Below the pieces are notes generated by a model that saw only the letters and a list, made by a program, of their open reading frames with translations, did no database searches and had not been told where the DNA came from. Shown in pieces: positions 6,234 through 13,215 of a stretch of DNA of 20,138 nt. This stretch comes from JBBTVO01 sp038058335 (GTDB lineage: Bacteria; Patescibacteriota; Microgenomatia; Levybacterales; UBA12049), in assembly GCA_038058335.1 (NCBI GenBank), contig JBBUBI010000031.1, positions 1 to 20,138 on the forward strand, read 5' to 3'. How positions within the stretch are numbered: the first letter of the stretch is position 1; each line of letters opens with the position of its first letter. The translations under genes were made by a program, and so were the position numbers.

Positions 6234-6251
6234 TAGGAGGTAAAACTTCAA

Positions 6252-6521
6252 TCACCGGAGGATAATAAATTCAGAATGCTCTCCTCCGTCCTCTTCCCAC
6301 TCTACATTTACAGATCTAACCTGAGCAAGAAAACTTCCTTCCCAAAGCATCTCAATAATCTTCCCTATATCTTCTTTATTTCCAGAAAAATATGCTTCAA
6401 CTCGTGTATCAGGAAGATTTTTTACCCAGCCTTTCAGACCAAGCTCTTTTGCTTTTTTCTCGACAAACTTTCTGTATCTTACTCCCTGCACAAATCCAGA
6501 AACTAAAACTTTTGCTGTCAT
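6252..6521 (-). CDS. acyP: Acylphosphatase
   Basis: 89 residues, full length. It hydrolyses carboxyl-phosphate bonds such as acetyl phosphate or 1,3-bisphosphoglycerate in the cytoplasm. Seen: the phosphate loop VSGFVQGVRYRKF with catalytic R17, and GWVKNLPDTRVEAYFSG with catalytic N35; the end matches the family's terminal strand. Convergent with the DsbA-like gene, 18 bp apart. A -10-like TAGAAT (6534-6529) lies 7 bases before the ATG, and no ribosome site is present. An AT-rich repeat spacer separates it from the 95-aa gene upstream. Confidence 0.95.
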   Translation of the reverse strand: MTAKVLVSGFVQGVRYRKFVEKKAKELGLKGWVKNLPDTRVEAYFSGNKEDIGKIIEMLWEGSFLAQVRSVNVEWEEDGGEHSEFIILR

Positions 6522-6660
6522 ACGATAAATTCTAATATTTAATTTCTAAATCCTAAACAAATTTCAATATCTAATATTTAAAATTCAAAAGATATTTAAG
6601 ATTTTGTTATTTAAAATTTGTGATTTATTTAGAATTTTTATTTTCGGATTTAGAATTTTC
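6522..6660. repeat. Degenerate AT-rich repeat spacer running into the 95-aa gene
   Basis: Stretch built from degenerate units such as AATATTTAAAATT, TTTAGAATTTT and GATTTAGAA. It fills the acyP / 95-aa gap and continues into the 95-aa gene, supplying its stop codon and last residues. Similar AT units occur at 14689-14748 and about 16800-16850. Confidence 0.55.
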
Positions 6661-6912
6661 GAGCTTTCTAAGCTCGGCTAGTTTCCACATAAAAAGCGCT
6701 CCTTTATTCTTCGCATTACTATCAACCGCAAAAGAAAATGCCTTTTCAAGAATCGATCTGTGAATTGTCTTGGCAAGCTTTATATAAAGTCCTTTATGCT
6801 TGTAATCATCTAGCTGTTCAGCTAGATAAACTCCATATGACTGAAATTCCCGGGATATATACTTGTCTTTAAGGGGGTCGAAGTTCTTGAGAACAGTACC
6901 TATAGACTTCAT
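6625..6912 (-). CDS. Conserved-looking 95-aa protein of unknown function
   Basis: Not recognised. Soluble and lysine-rich: a mixed N-terminus (MKSIGTVLKNFDPLKDKYIS), a central helical region (SYGVYLAEQLDDYKHKGLYI, LAKTIHRSILEKAFSFAVDS), and a low-complexity tail LENSKSENKNSK encoded by the AT-rich repeat. Its ATG overlaps the pth stop (ATGA), so it is the last gene of the EndoQ - phosphoribosyltransferase - pth run and translationally coupled. Function cannot be inferred from sequence. Confidence 0.7.
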   Translation of the reverse strand: MKSIGTVLKNFDPLKDKYISREFQSYGVYLAEQLDDYKHKGLYIKLAKTIHRSILEKAFSFAVDSNAKNKGALFMWKLAELRKLENSKSENKNSK

Positions 6913-7511
6913 CTGGTATTAAACTTATTCATTGCAGTTTCAAATCCATGTTCCAATATTTCTTCAAGTGTCTTTGCTCCTTTTTTTACGAGCTCCCTTG
7001 CTTTCCCCGTTTCACTTCTGCCAAATTTTCCAAGCACAATCTTATCTGCATGTTTAATTTTTTTACCCTTTAAAGTACTTCCGATTCCAAGTCTCAATCT
7101 CCAGAATTTGTCGGTTCCCAATTTTTCCATAACAGATGTAACGCCCTTGTGACCTGCAGTTCCTCCTCCAAACCTAATCTTGGTTTTTCCAAGAGGTAAA
7201 TCTATTTCATCATGAACTATCAAAACTTCCTCTGGAGAGATTTTGTAAAAAGAGCAAAGAAGTGAAATTGCTAGACCCGATTCATTCATGAAGGTATTTG
7301 GTTTGGCAAGGATTACGTCCTGAAGTTTTCCTTTCTTAGGCTGCCATTCAATTTTTACAATTTGAGCTTTAAGCTTCTTACTTTCTTCCCAGACAGTTTT
7401 TGAGACTGACTCAAAATCCTTGAGGAATTTATCCAAAACCTCAAATCCAAGATTGTGCCTTGTCTTCTCATACTTCTCCCCTGGATTACCGAGCCCTACT
7501 ATAAGTTTCAT
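6909..7511 (-). CDS. pth: Peptidyl-tRNA hydrolase
   Basis: 200 residues. It cleaves peptidyl-tRNAs that drop off ribosomes, an essential recycling step in the cytoplasm. Seen: LIVGLGNPGEKYEKTRHNLG with catalytic H19, LAKPNTFMNESG (substrate-binding Asn), VLIVHDEIDLPLGK with the catalytic Asp, and FGGGTAGHKGVTSV followed by FWRLRLGIG. About 10 extra lysine-rich residues (IVKIEWQPKKGKLQDV) lie before the KPNTFMN strand. It starts 1 base after the phosphoribosyltransferase stop and overlaps the 95-aa gene by 4 bases. Confidence 0.97.
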   Translation of the reverse strand: MKLIVGLGNPGEKYEKTRHNLGFEVLDKFLKDFESVSKTVWEESKKLKAQIVKIEWQPKKGKLQDVILAKPNTFMNESGLAISLLCSFYKISPEEVLIVHDEIDLPLGKTKIRFGGGTAGHKGVTSVMEKLGTDKFWRLRLGIGSTLKGKKIKHADKIVLGKFGRSETGKARELVKKGAKTLEEILEHGFETAMNKFNTR

Positions 7512-7512
7512 T

Positions 7513-8142
7513 TTATTGTCTTTCTATTATATCCTTTACTTCTGTATTTTCAACCTGGTCAAAATTCGCATAAAACTGTCCTACGGAATTGAGCTTATTT
7601 GAAACTTCAAGCGCTACTATTGTATCAAAATATTTATCAATATTCCTGTAAGTATCTTTTGCAATTATCGGAGCTGCTAGAATTACTTTTCCGGCTTTTT
7701 TGTTACGGAAATACTTAACAGCTGTCAAGACAGTTGCTCCTGTCGCTATTCCGTCGTCAACTAGAATTATTTTTTTTTCCTTAATCACTGCTCTGTCTTT
7801 CTTGCTTTTTAAATAATTCTCTAACACTTCTCTTTCTTTGGTTTTAACCCTTACCGACTCCTTTTTATAGTCCTCACTTATATATATGTCATCCAATAAT
7901 CTCTCATCCCAATAAACAGTCTCTCCAGGACCAACTGCTCCAATCGCAAGCTCAGGATTTAAGGGCGCACCAATTTTTTTAATGACAATAATTTCAAGAG
8001 GAAGTTTTAATTTTTTGGAAATTTCGTCAGCAACTACTACCCCACCCCGCGTAATTCCAAAAACAATTACGTCATCTTTATTACAGAATTCTTTAAGCTT
8101 TTTCGCCAAAATCTTTCCTGCTTCTTTTCTATCTTTAAACAT
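7513..8142 (-). CDS. Phosphoribosyltransferase-family protein
   Basis: 209 residues with a type I PRTase fold: PRPP-binding loop KKIILVDDGIATGATVLTAV, and an upstream VFGITRGGVVVADEISKKL resembling the pyrophosphate loop. The hood region IKKIGAPLNPELAIGAVGPG is typical of a bacterial PRTase group often annotated 'predicted phosphoribosyltransferase'; the base specificity is unknown. ATG 8142 shares one base with the EndoQ stop (TGATG); I prefer it to TTG 8145. Position between EndoQ and pth suggests shared transcription, possibly a role in nucleotide salvage. Confidence 0.88.
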   Translation of the reverse strand: MFKDRKEAGKILAKKLKEFCNKDDVIVFGITRGGVVVADEISKKLKLPLEIIVIKKIGAPLNPELAIGAVGPGETVYWDERLLDDIYISEDYKKESVRVKTKEREVLENYLKSKKDRAVIKEKKIILVDDGIATGATVLTAVKYFRNKKAGKVILAAPIIAKDTYRNIDKYFDTIVALEVSNKLNSVGQFYANFDQVENTEVKDIIERQ

Positions 8143-9518
8143 CAAAACTGAAGTCCCATCTGGGTTTTCTTTTCTTCCTTAGTTTCCATATCAGCTTTTT
8201 CTTCGAGCTTAATCTTCACCGTTCCGTATTCTCCGTCATATCCCGCCTCTACCTCTATTTCCCCGCGCCTCACCCTATCAAGCGCTTGAGCGACCCTCTC
8301 TCCAGCTGTTTTTTCTATATCCGCAAGCGAAGTTTTAAGAAGCGCATCTATTTCAGAGCCAAATTCTTCGCACATCCCAAGCGCCAGAGACTTAACTTTG
8401 GCACTATTTGAAGTCATATTCAGCCCCGCAGCGATTATCTGCTCAAGTCTTACCAGCTTTACATAAGGAGGGTGATTGCGTGAGGTATCTGTGTACCATT
8501 TCACTCCGCTATCACTAACCTTCTCCTGATAATTCTCGGCTGTCTTATCTCCCGCAAGCTGTTCTATCCTTATCGCGACTCCTTCCGTAAATTCACGCTT
8601 GCATGTTGGACATATCGAACCTGCTTTTTTTATCTGTTCAGGAGAATACGAAATACCACAATTTCTGTGCCCCGAGTAATGATATTTCCCCTCTTCAGGA
8701 TAAAACTCGATCGAATAACTAATTCTATTCTTATTCCCCTTTTTTCTCATAATAGCTGTGCGGATGTTTTCGTATGTTGGCTCTGTAAGATCAAATGCTG
8801 TTGACTCACGTCCCATATTCGGAAGAGAATGAGCATCAGAAAATGACAGAATCGAGCGGCTTGAAAGCTCTCTAATCCGCCAATTCATTTCAGGATCACT
8901 CGAAATACCTGTCTCAATTCCATAAACAAATTTCTCATATTTACCGAATGCTTCAGTAAGGGAGTCGAATCCAGATTTAGAACCATATACGCCAAAATGA
9001 GGCGTCCAAACATGACACGGAATAAGCAGTATGTCTTCATCAATAGAAAGTAATACTTCTACCAGATTTTCCGACGATAATCCAAAAATCGGTCTCCCGT
9101 CTGCCATAAGATTGAACGCGCGTCTTTGAAATTCTTTGCTTATCTTCTCCACCGTCTCAAGACTTGGCGCAAATATAAGATTATGAATTCTTCGAAGCTT
9201 GTCTCCCTGTTTATATATACTTGCGAGCTCAGTGCTGAGCAAAAAAAGTAGCTCTTTTTGGCTTTCAGCTTTCCGACTGCTGTCTACTGCTGTTGTCCGT
9301 AGTCTGTGGTCAGTAGACTTTAATTTATACAAACCCTCTGAAGTTTCTTCCAGCTGATTTTTAAGTTCGCGAAACCAGAGCGGATGCGTGAAATCTGAGG
9401 CAGAAATAATATCCAGACCCTTTATCTTTGCCCATCTTGCCATTTCAGGAAGAATCATTTGTGGAGAAACCGCACGTGAATACTTACTATGCAAATGTAG
9501 ATCTGCTACAAAAGTCAC
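8142..9518 (-). CDS. Endonuclease Q-like PHP-domain nuclease
   Basis: 458 residues. EndoQ, first described in Thermococcales, nicks DNA 5' of deaminated bases (uracil, hypoxanthine) and abasic sites. Seen: PHP metal motifs VADLHLHSKYSR (H8, H10) and SASDFTHPLWF, LLSTELASIYKQ, DGRPIFGLSS, IPCHVWTPHFGVYGSKSGFD, GIETGISSDPEMNWRI, SFSDAHSLPNMGRE, IEFYPEEGKYHYSGHRNCG, and a zinc-binding segment with C287, C303 and C306. The family's CxxC near 287 seems to have Ser at 290, so the fourth ligand may be H284. Residues about 68-88 are an insert encoded by repeat family B. The extreme C-terminus reads QMGLQF, resembling a sliding-clamp binding motif. Start GTG has a -10 box 6 bases upstream and no ribosome site. 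First gene of the operon with phosphoribosyltransferase, pth and the 95-aa gene. Confidence 0.87.
   Translation of the reverse strand: MTFVADLHLHSKYSRAVSPQMILPEMARWAKIKGLDIISASDFTHPLWFRELKNQLEETSEGLYKLKSTDHRLRTTAVDSSRKAESQKELLFLLSTELASIYKQGDKLRRIHNLIFAPSLETVEKISKEFQRRAFNLMADGRPIFGLSSENLVEVLLSIDEDILLIPCHVWTPHFGVYGSKSGFDSLTEAFGKYEKFVYGIETGISSDPEMNWRIRELSSRSILSFSDAHSLPNMGRESTAFDLTEPTYENIRTAIMRKKGNKNRISYSIEFYPEEGKYHYSGHRNCGISYSPEQIKKAGSICPTCKREFTEGVAIRIEQLAGDKTAENYQEKVSDSGVKWYTDTSRNHPPYVKLVRLEQIIAAGLNMTSNSAKVKSLALGMCEEFGSEIDALLKTSLADIEKTAGERVAQALDRVRRGEIEVEAGYDGEYGTVKIKLEEKADMETKEEKKTQMGLQF
9275..9319 (-). repeat. Dispersed repeat family B inside EndoQ
   Basis: Built from GTCTACTG / GTCTGTGGTC-like units (plus strand GACTGCTGTCTACTGCTG...GTAGTCTGTGGTCAG). 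The minus strand is read as TDHRLRTTAVDSSR between LYKLK and ELLFLLSTEL. A second copy lies in the DNA ligase at 12169-12222, read in the same frame as TTDHSRKKAVDSS. Confidence 0.8.
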
Positions 9519-9524
9519 AAAGAC

Positions 9525-9533
9525 ATTATATCA
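9525..9533 (-). promoter_or_regulatory. Extended -10 promoter of EndoQ, leaderless type
   Basis: Minus-strand TGATATAAT (9533-9525), then 6 bases, then GTG at 9518. It is a perfect extended -10 with no useful -35, located just beyond the end of the 120-aa gene. Predicts transcription starting on the start codon. Confidence 0.6.
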
Positions 9534-9544
9534 TTCTCTTCAAA

Positions 9545-9907
9545 TTACGTCTGAGTTGGTTTTACAGCTCTTATGGACATCCCGCTTGAAAAATTTACAG
9601 ACACTAAGCCATTACCCTTCGGAAGATGTTCTTTGTCAAAAATAGTAACCATTGCTTCTCTTTTTAACATTACCCTACCAAAATTTCTTAAAGCCTCTTC
9701 TCCTAAATCTCCTACTGAAAGAAATAGTACAGAACATCCTTGATCCAGCTGCTGTCCTGTTTCCCAAATCAAGCTGAGGATATCAGGTTCGGGTTCAACG
9801 ATATAGAGCGGACTTTTTGCAGTAGGCTTCTGAAGGGGTGTTACGCGATCACTATATGCCTTATGGAGTTCTACCAATTCCGGATGAATACTCTCGGTTC
9901 TTTTCAT
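9545..9907 (-). CDS. 120-aa protein of unknown function
   Basis: Not recognised. Polar N-terminus (MKRTESIHPELVELHKAYSD), then an alpha/beta-like central part (YIVEPEPDILSLIWETGQQL, GCSVLFLSVGDLGEEALRNF) and a beta-rich end (AMVTIFDKEHLP, GLVSVNFSSG). No signal peptide or membrane helix. It has its own consensus-like promoter and ends 26 bp before the EndoQ start. Confidence 0.7.
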   Translation of the reverse strand: MKRTESIHPELVELHKAYSDRVTPLQKPTAKSPLYIVEPEPDILSLIWETGQQLDQGCSVLFLSVGDLGEEALRNFGRVMLKREAMVTIFDKEHLPKGNGLVSVNFSSGMSIRAVKPTQT

Positions 9908-9943
9908 AGCGGTAAATATACCAAATCAACTTTTCAAAGTCAA
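9908..9943 (-). promoter_or_regulatory. Promoter of the 120-aa gene
   Basis: Minus strand TTGACT (9943-9938), 17-bp spacer ending in TGG, TATATT (9920-9915), then 7 bases to ATG 9907. Both boxes 5/6 with ideal spacing plus extended TGn. Transcript leader 0-1 base. Confidence 0.7.
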
Positions 9944-9963
9944 TTAGCGTAGCGTAGAATTAT

Positions 9964-10239
9964 TTAGAGATTTTCTCTTCGTGTTCTCGCAACTACCCAA
10001 ACTCCTCCTGCCAAAGTTGCAAGCCCAAGAGTTCCCAAAGCCCACGGCACTTTTGAATCCGGATTATCTTTTGATGCCTGATCGCCCTCGACAGTCGGGG
10101 TCGCTTCAGCAGCGGGTGTTGGAGTGGCTGAGGTTTTATCATTATCCGCTAACGCTTTTTCGCTTCCAGGGGCAAATGCTACTACAATAGAAGCTGTAGC
10201 AAGAGCTATCGGCAATCCTAATTCTTTAAGATTTCTCAT
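9964..10239 (-). CDS. Small exported protein anchored by a C-terminal helix
   Basis: 91 residues. An N-terminal signal peptide (GLPIALATASIVVAFAPG, likely cut after KALA) is followed by a Thr/Pro/Ala/Glu/Asp-rich, probably disordered stretch (SATPTPAAEATPTVEGDQAS). A C-terminal hydrophobic helix (WALGTLGLATLAGGVWVVA) ends in the basic tail RTRRENL. This looks like a cell-surface stalk or sortase-substrate layout, but there is no LPxTG motif. Function unknown. It has a near-consensus promoter directly at its ATG, so it may be well expressed. Confidence 0.75.
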   Translation of the reverse strand: MRNLKELGLPIALATASIVVAFAPGSEKALADNDKTSATPTPAAEATPTVEGDQASKDNPDSKVPWALGTLGLATLAGGVWVVARTRRENL

Positions 10240-10274
10240 GGCGTTAATATACTCTTGTTGATTAATCTTGTCAA
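10240..10274 (-). promoter_or_regulatory. Promoter of the small exported protein, leaderless type
   Basis: Minus strand TTGACA (10274-10269), exact 17-bp spacer, TATATT (10251-10246), 6 bases, ATG 10239. Start of transcription is predicted at the A of the ATG. No ribosome site. Confidence 0.75.
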
Positions 10275-10334
10275 TTATTTTTTATAGTGGGAGAACTGCT
10301 GCTTATCCAAACAAACAAACTAAGAATTAATTAA

Positions 10335-10574
10335 TTATATTCTTGGTTCTACTTTCTGATCTATTACATCCATAAGTCTTTTATGACGTTGAAATCTTAT
10401 AGCTTGTCGTTCTGCCTCAGCTATTGCCAATTTCTCATCTAAAGACGTAGTCATTTGCCCTCTAGCAAACCTTCGCGCCTCAATACCAGAAGCCCAAATA
10501 TTATTTCTGTTTTCTCCTAAAACATGTCCCTGCTTTTCCTCTATTGGAATATTTCTATCATGTTCTTGAAACAT
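10335..10574 (-). CDS. 79-aa protein of unknown function
   Basis: Not recognised. Hydrophilic and rich in Glu/Arg/Gln; the second half (TTSLDEKLAIAEAERQAIRF, then RHKRLMDVIDQKVEPRI) should be a long amphipathic helix. No signal or membrane segment. It lies alone between the ligase operon and the exported-protein gene, with a full-consensus promoter, which supports it being real. Confidence 0.65.
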   Translation of the reverse strand: MFQEHDRNIPIEEKQGHVLGENRNNIWASGIEARRFARGQMTTSLDEKLAIAEAERQAIRFQRHKRLMDVIDQKVEPRI

Positions 10575-10611
10575 AAAAACAAATTATAGCGGTTCAAAAG
10601 CAAATTGTCAA
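10575..10611 (-). promoter_or_regulatory. Full-consensus promoter of the 79-aa gene
   Basis: Minus strand TTGACA (10611-10606), 17-bp spacer, TATAAT (10588-10583), 8 bases, ATG 10574. Both boxes are perfect, so initiation is expected 1-2 bases before the ATG. Confidence 0.78.
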
Positions 10612-10630
10612 CTATGGGCTGATAAAAAAT

Positions 10631-12514
10631 TTATTTTCTAATAAACTGTTGCTTATACATTTTCTGAATTTCACTAACCGTTGTAGCATCTTCTGCTCGC
10701 TTATCAGTTTCGCGGAACTTTACCAAGCGAGGAAAGCGCAATGCATACCCTGATCCATCCTTATCCCGTCCCGCGGTATGGATTGGAGAACGGGTTATTT
10801 CATCCGCAACTATTTCAAGCACTACTTTTGGCTCTACCCAAAAAGAAGGCACTATATCCGAATTTACACGAGCCGGTTTATGATCAACTTTTAATTTTTT
10901 ATAAATCTCGTTTACACGTCTGAATTCATCATCAGTCAAACCCGTTCCCAGCCTCGTTATCGAGACGAATTCATCTTTCTTATCATCATAAACTCCGACA
11001 AGAAGTCCCCCTACTCCAAATTCTGTCCTCTTACCTTTACCTGTATAAACACCAAGAATTACGCAATCTACAGTATCTGCAAGCTGTCCTGCATGCGAGC
11101 GCTTAAACTTCACCCAATGAAATCCCCGCCCCCCTGCGATATACGGGCTATCTAATTTTTTCAACATCAATCCCTCGAGACCTTCTGAAATCTCTTCTTC
11201 AAAAAATTTAATAATCTCACTCGGATTTTTCAAAACTCTTACTTCTGCCAAACGCACGGTCGCGTTTTCCTTATTAAGAATCTTCTCAAGCAGTTTTCTC
11301 CTTTGCTGATATGGCTTTTGTGTCACATCTTCTCCGTCAAGATAGAGAATATCGAATGCAAACATAACTAGAGGAAGTTCTTTTGCCTTCTCCGCGACGC
11401 CATACTTCCTTCTCCTTTTTGTCGTCTCCTGAAAAGGCAAAAACTCCGAGGTCACAGGATTATATGCAATTGCCTCACCTTCAATGATCGCACTTTTTGC
11501 CTTCACCTCTTTCAAAACTCCTTCTATTAAATCCGGAAATGCATGAGTCATATTTTCAAGATTTCGGGAGAAAATCATAACGCTCTGAGGAATCTTCTCC
11601 TTAGCTTGCCCTGAGCCTGCCGAAGGATTTTTCTTATACTCTTCAAACAAAGATAATTCCTCAGCATCCTGCTCTTCCATGCTCTGATAAGTACCCTTTC
11701 TGGAATGGTCAAGATGTATTTGGACACGGAATCCGTCAAATTTGGGCTCTGCTGCGAATTTATGTCCGAGTCTTTTTACGGCCTCCTCAGCAGAAGGCAA
11801 TCTTTCGGCAAGCGCCGGTCTTACCGGTTTTCCGACTATTAATTTTGTTTTCTTAACTGCATCAATTCCATGCTTAAAAAATGTTTGGGCCACCAATCCC
11901 AAATCGCTTGTTTTATTGTATGCGTCTTCTAAGATAGGACGAAGAGTTTTGTCACCATGCTTGGCAAGAGACAAGGAATCCAAAACCGTAGGCCCACCAA
12001 TTCCAAGACGCAAAGTTCCCAGAGGAATATTTACGACATGTTTTACGGAAACAGGATCAAGCTTCTTAAGAAGCTCTGAAAGCGTCCCGACTTTCTTCTC
12101 AACTGTCCCCTCGCCAGAGAAGTTTGCAATCTCAAGAAGTTTGGAACAAACTTCGCTCACGGTCAACGGACTACTGTCTACTGCTTTTTTTCTGCTGTGG
12201 TCTGTGGTCTGTAGTCTGTCAGCCAATGATTGCGCCGCCAATCCAAAATTGCCCAGTTTTCTATAAAGTTTTAAAACCTCTGCCTTATCCTCTCCAAAAG
12301 CCCTTGATACGGATTGCGCAATCATTGATTCTGCCATTCCGATTTCAATTGGCTCGAAAAACGGCGCTACTCTTCCCTGAAGAAGATAGCAAATCTTCCC
12401 AATCTCCTGCGCATCCGATTCCTTAAAAAGCTGCGACAGAATATCAATAAGTTCTAATCTTTTCGGAGTCGCTTCCAACTTTTCGTAATATTGTCCTAAA
12501 GTCCTAAATTTCAT
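10631..12514 (-). CDS. ATP-dependent DNA ligase, archaeal type, with two in-frame repeat insertions
   Basis: 627 residues; seals nicks using ATP. An N-terminal DNA-binding domain (about 1-225) precedes the nucleotidyltransferase domain with catalytic K258 in EPKFDGFRVQIH (motif I), MIFSRNLENMTHAFPDL (Ia), IIEGEAIAYNP (III), FAFDILYLDGED (IIIa), EGLEGLMLKKLDSPY (IV) and WVKFKR (V), then an OB-fold domain ending RSPIHTAGRDKDGSGYALRFPRLVKFR. This organisation is that of archaeal/eukaryotic-like ligases, not bacterial LigA. Residues about 100-116 come from repeat family B, and about 297-306 (PSAGSGQAKE) from family A; the second lies in a ~40-residue expansion between motifs I and Ia. ATG overlaps the methyltransferase stop (ATGA). 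Last gene of the fic - methyltransferase - ligase operon. Confidence 0.95.
   Translation of the reverse strand: MKFRTLGQYYEKLEATPKRLELIDILSQLFKESDAQEIGKICYLLQGRVAPFFEPIEIGMAESMIAQSVSRAFGEDKAEVLKLYRKLGNFGLAAQSLADRLQTTDHSRKKAVDSSPLTVSEVCSKLLEIANFSGEGTVEKKVGTLSELLKKLDPVSVKHVVNIPLGTLRLGIGGPTVLDSLSLAKHGDKTLRPILEDAYNKTSDLGLVAQTFFKHGIDAVKKTKLIVGKPVRPALAERLPSAEEAVKRLGHKFAAEPKFDGFRVQIHLDHSRKGTYQSMEEQDAEELSLFEEYKKNPSAGSGQAKEKIPQSVMIFSRNLENMTHAFPDLIEGVLKEVKAKSAIIEGEAIAYNPVTSEFLPFQETTKRRRKYGVAEKAKELPLVMFAFDILYLDGEDVTQKPYQQRRKLLEKILNKENATVRLAEVRVLKNPSEIIKFFEEEISEGLEGLMLKKLDSPYIAGGRGFHWVKFKRSHAGQLADTVDCVILGVYTGKGKRTEFGVGGLLVGVYDDKKDEFVSITRLGTGLTDDEFRRVNEIYKKLKVDHKPARVNSDIVPSFWVEPKVVLEIVADEITRSPIHTAGRDKDGSGYALRFPRLVKFRETDKRAEDATTVSEIQKMYKQQFIRK
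11604..11626 (-). repeat. Dispersed repeat family A inside the DNA ligase
   Basis: Plus strand GCTTGCCCTGAGCCTGCC + GAAGG, identical over 23 bases to the copy at 20102-20124. Read by the ligase as PSAGSGQA between motif I and motif Ia. Confidence 0.9.
12169..12222 (-). repeat. Dispersed repeat family B inside the DNA ligase
   Basis: Units of the GTCTACTGC / GTGGTCTGTGGTCTGTAGTC type, interrupted by a T-run. Read as DRLQTTDHSRKKAVDSS in the N-terminal DNA-binding domain. It shares frame and orientation with the EndoQ copy. Confidence 0.8.
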
Positions 12515-13215
12515 AGATCCAAAAAGGTGTAATCAAATTCACTCTGCAAAAGTCCAGGATCAGTAAATCCTGAAATTCTTACTGGAACTTTAAGCCGTGG
12601 ATGGGTTTTTTTACGAATTATTATTAAAGCAGAATCCCAAGGTATGGTGATGTTATAACCTTTTCTATACCAGAAACTTGATAGTTTCATGACTAAACTT
12701 GGCTCTAGGAGAAAAGTTTCTAGATAAGCAACCCCTCCTTCCCGCAGGCTTGCATATGCGCCTTTTAAAAAAGCTAAAGGGTCAGCCATATAATCAACGG
12801 CATGAACAGAAAATGCAAAATCAAAATAATCCGATGGGAGTCCATCTATACGTTGCAAGCTCTGTGCGTCTCCATAGAAAACCTTATCAACGTTTTCATA
12901 GTTACCGAATTTTTTAGCAGTAACGCCTACTGTTTCAACTTTATTACCATACATTTTTTTTAAGTCCTCTAGGGCATGACCTGTTCCGCATCCTATATCC
13001 AAAACTCTAGCTGACCCATTAACGTCTATAGTAGCTTCAATGATTCCAAGCGGATCTGAAAGATGGTAAAGTCCATAGCCACGTCTATAGTCTGCCAAAC
13101 TTCTATTTGCCATTCCAGGAGTCGTGAATGAAATCCTACCCGATTCCATTTCATACGACTCTTTTCTTCTATTTATTATTTCCCTTAGAGAAACCCCTTC
13201 CTTTATTTGTGTCAT
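12511..13215 (-). CDS. Class I SAM-dependent methyltransferase
   Basis: 234 residues. SAM-binding motif I is ARVLDIGCGTGHALEDL, followed by an acidic loop KVFYGDAQSL (motif II region), DYFDFAFSVHAVDYMADPL (motif IV/post II) and LREGGVAYLETFL (motif V). The substrate cannot be told; there is no nucleic-acid or lipid-specific domain. The pre-SAM region includes RRGYGLYHLSDPLGI. It overlaps both neighbours by 4 bases (ATGA with fic upstream and ligase downstream), so all three should be translated together. Confidence 0.85.
   Translation of the reverse strand: MTQIKEGVSLREIINRRKESYEMESGRISFTTPGMANRSLADYRRGYGLYHLSDPLGIIEATIDVNGSARVLDIGCGTGHALEDLKKMYGNKVETVGVTAKKFGNYENVDKVFYGDAQSLQRIDGLPSDYFDFAFSVHAVDYMADPLAFLKGAYASLREGGVAYLETFLLEPSLVMKLSSFWYRKGYNITIPWDSALIIIRKKTHPRLKVPVRISGFTDPGLLQSEFDYTFLDL

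Noticed and set aside
6236..6242. AGGAGGT on the plus strand right after the DsbA-like gene
   Set aside because: No start codon follows at a usable distance, so it has no gene to serve.
6276..6506. A 76-codon plus-strand ORF preceded by GGAGG, opposite acyP
   Set aside because: It is fully antisense to a clearly conserved acylphosphatase with intact catalytic residues, and its translation has no recognisable composition or motif. The GGAGG is the reverse of acyP codons.
8142..8145. TTG 8145 as start of the phosphoribosyltransferase
   Set aside because: An ATG three bases later (8142) overlaps the EndoQ stop as TGATG, a common coupling form; the TTG adds only one residue.
11742..12266. 174-codon plus-strand ORF inside the ligase
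   Set aside because: Antisense to the conserved N-terminal domain and motif I region of the ligase; no ribosome site, no -10 box and no recognisable protein features.
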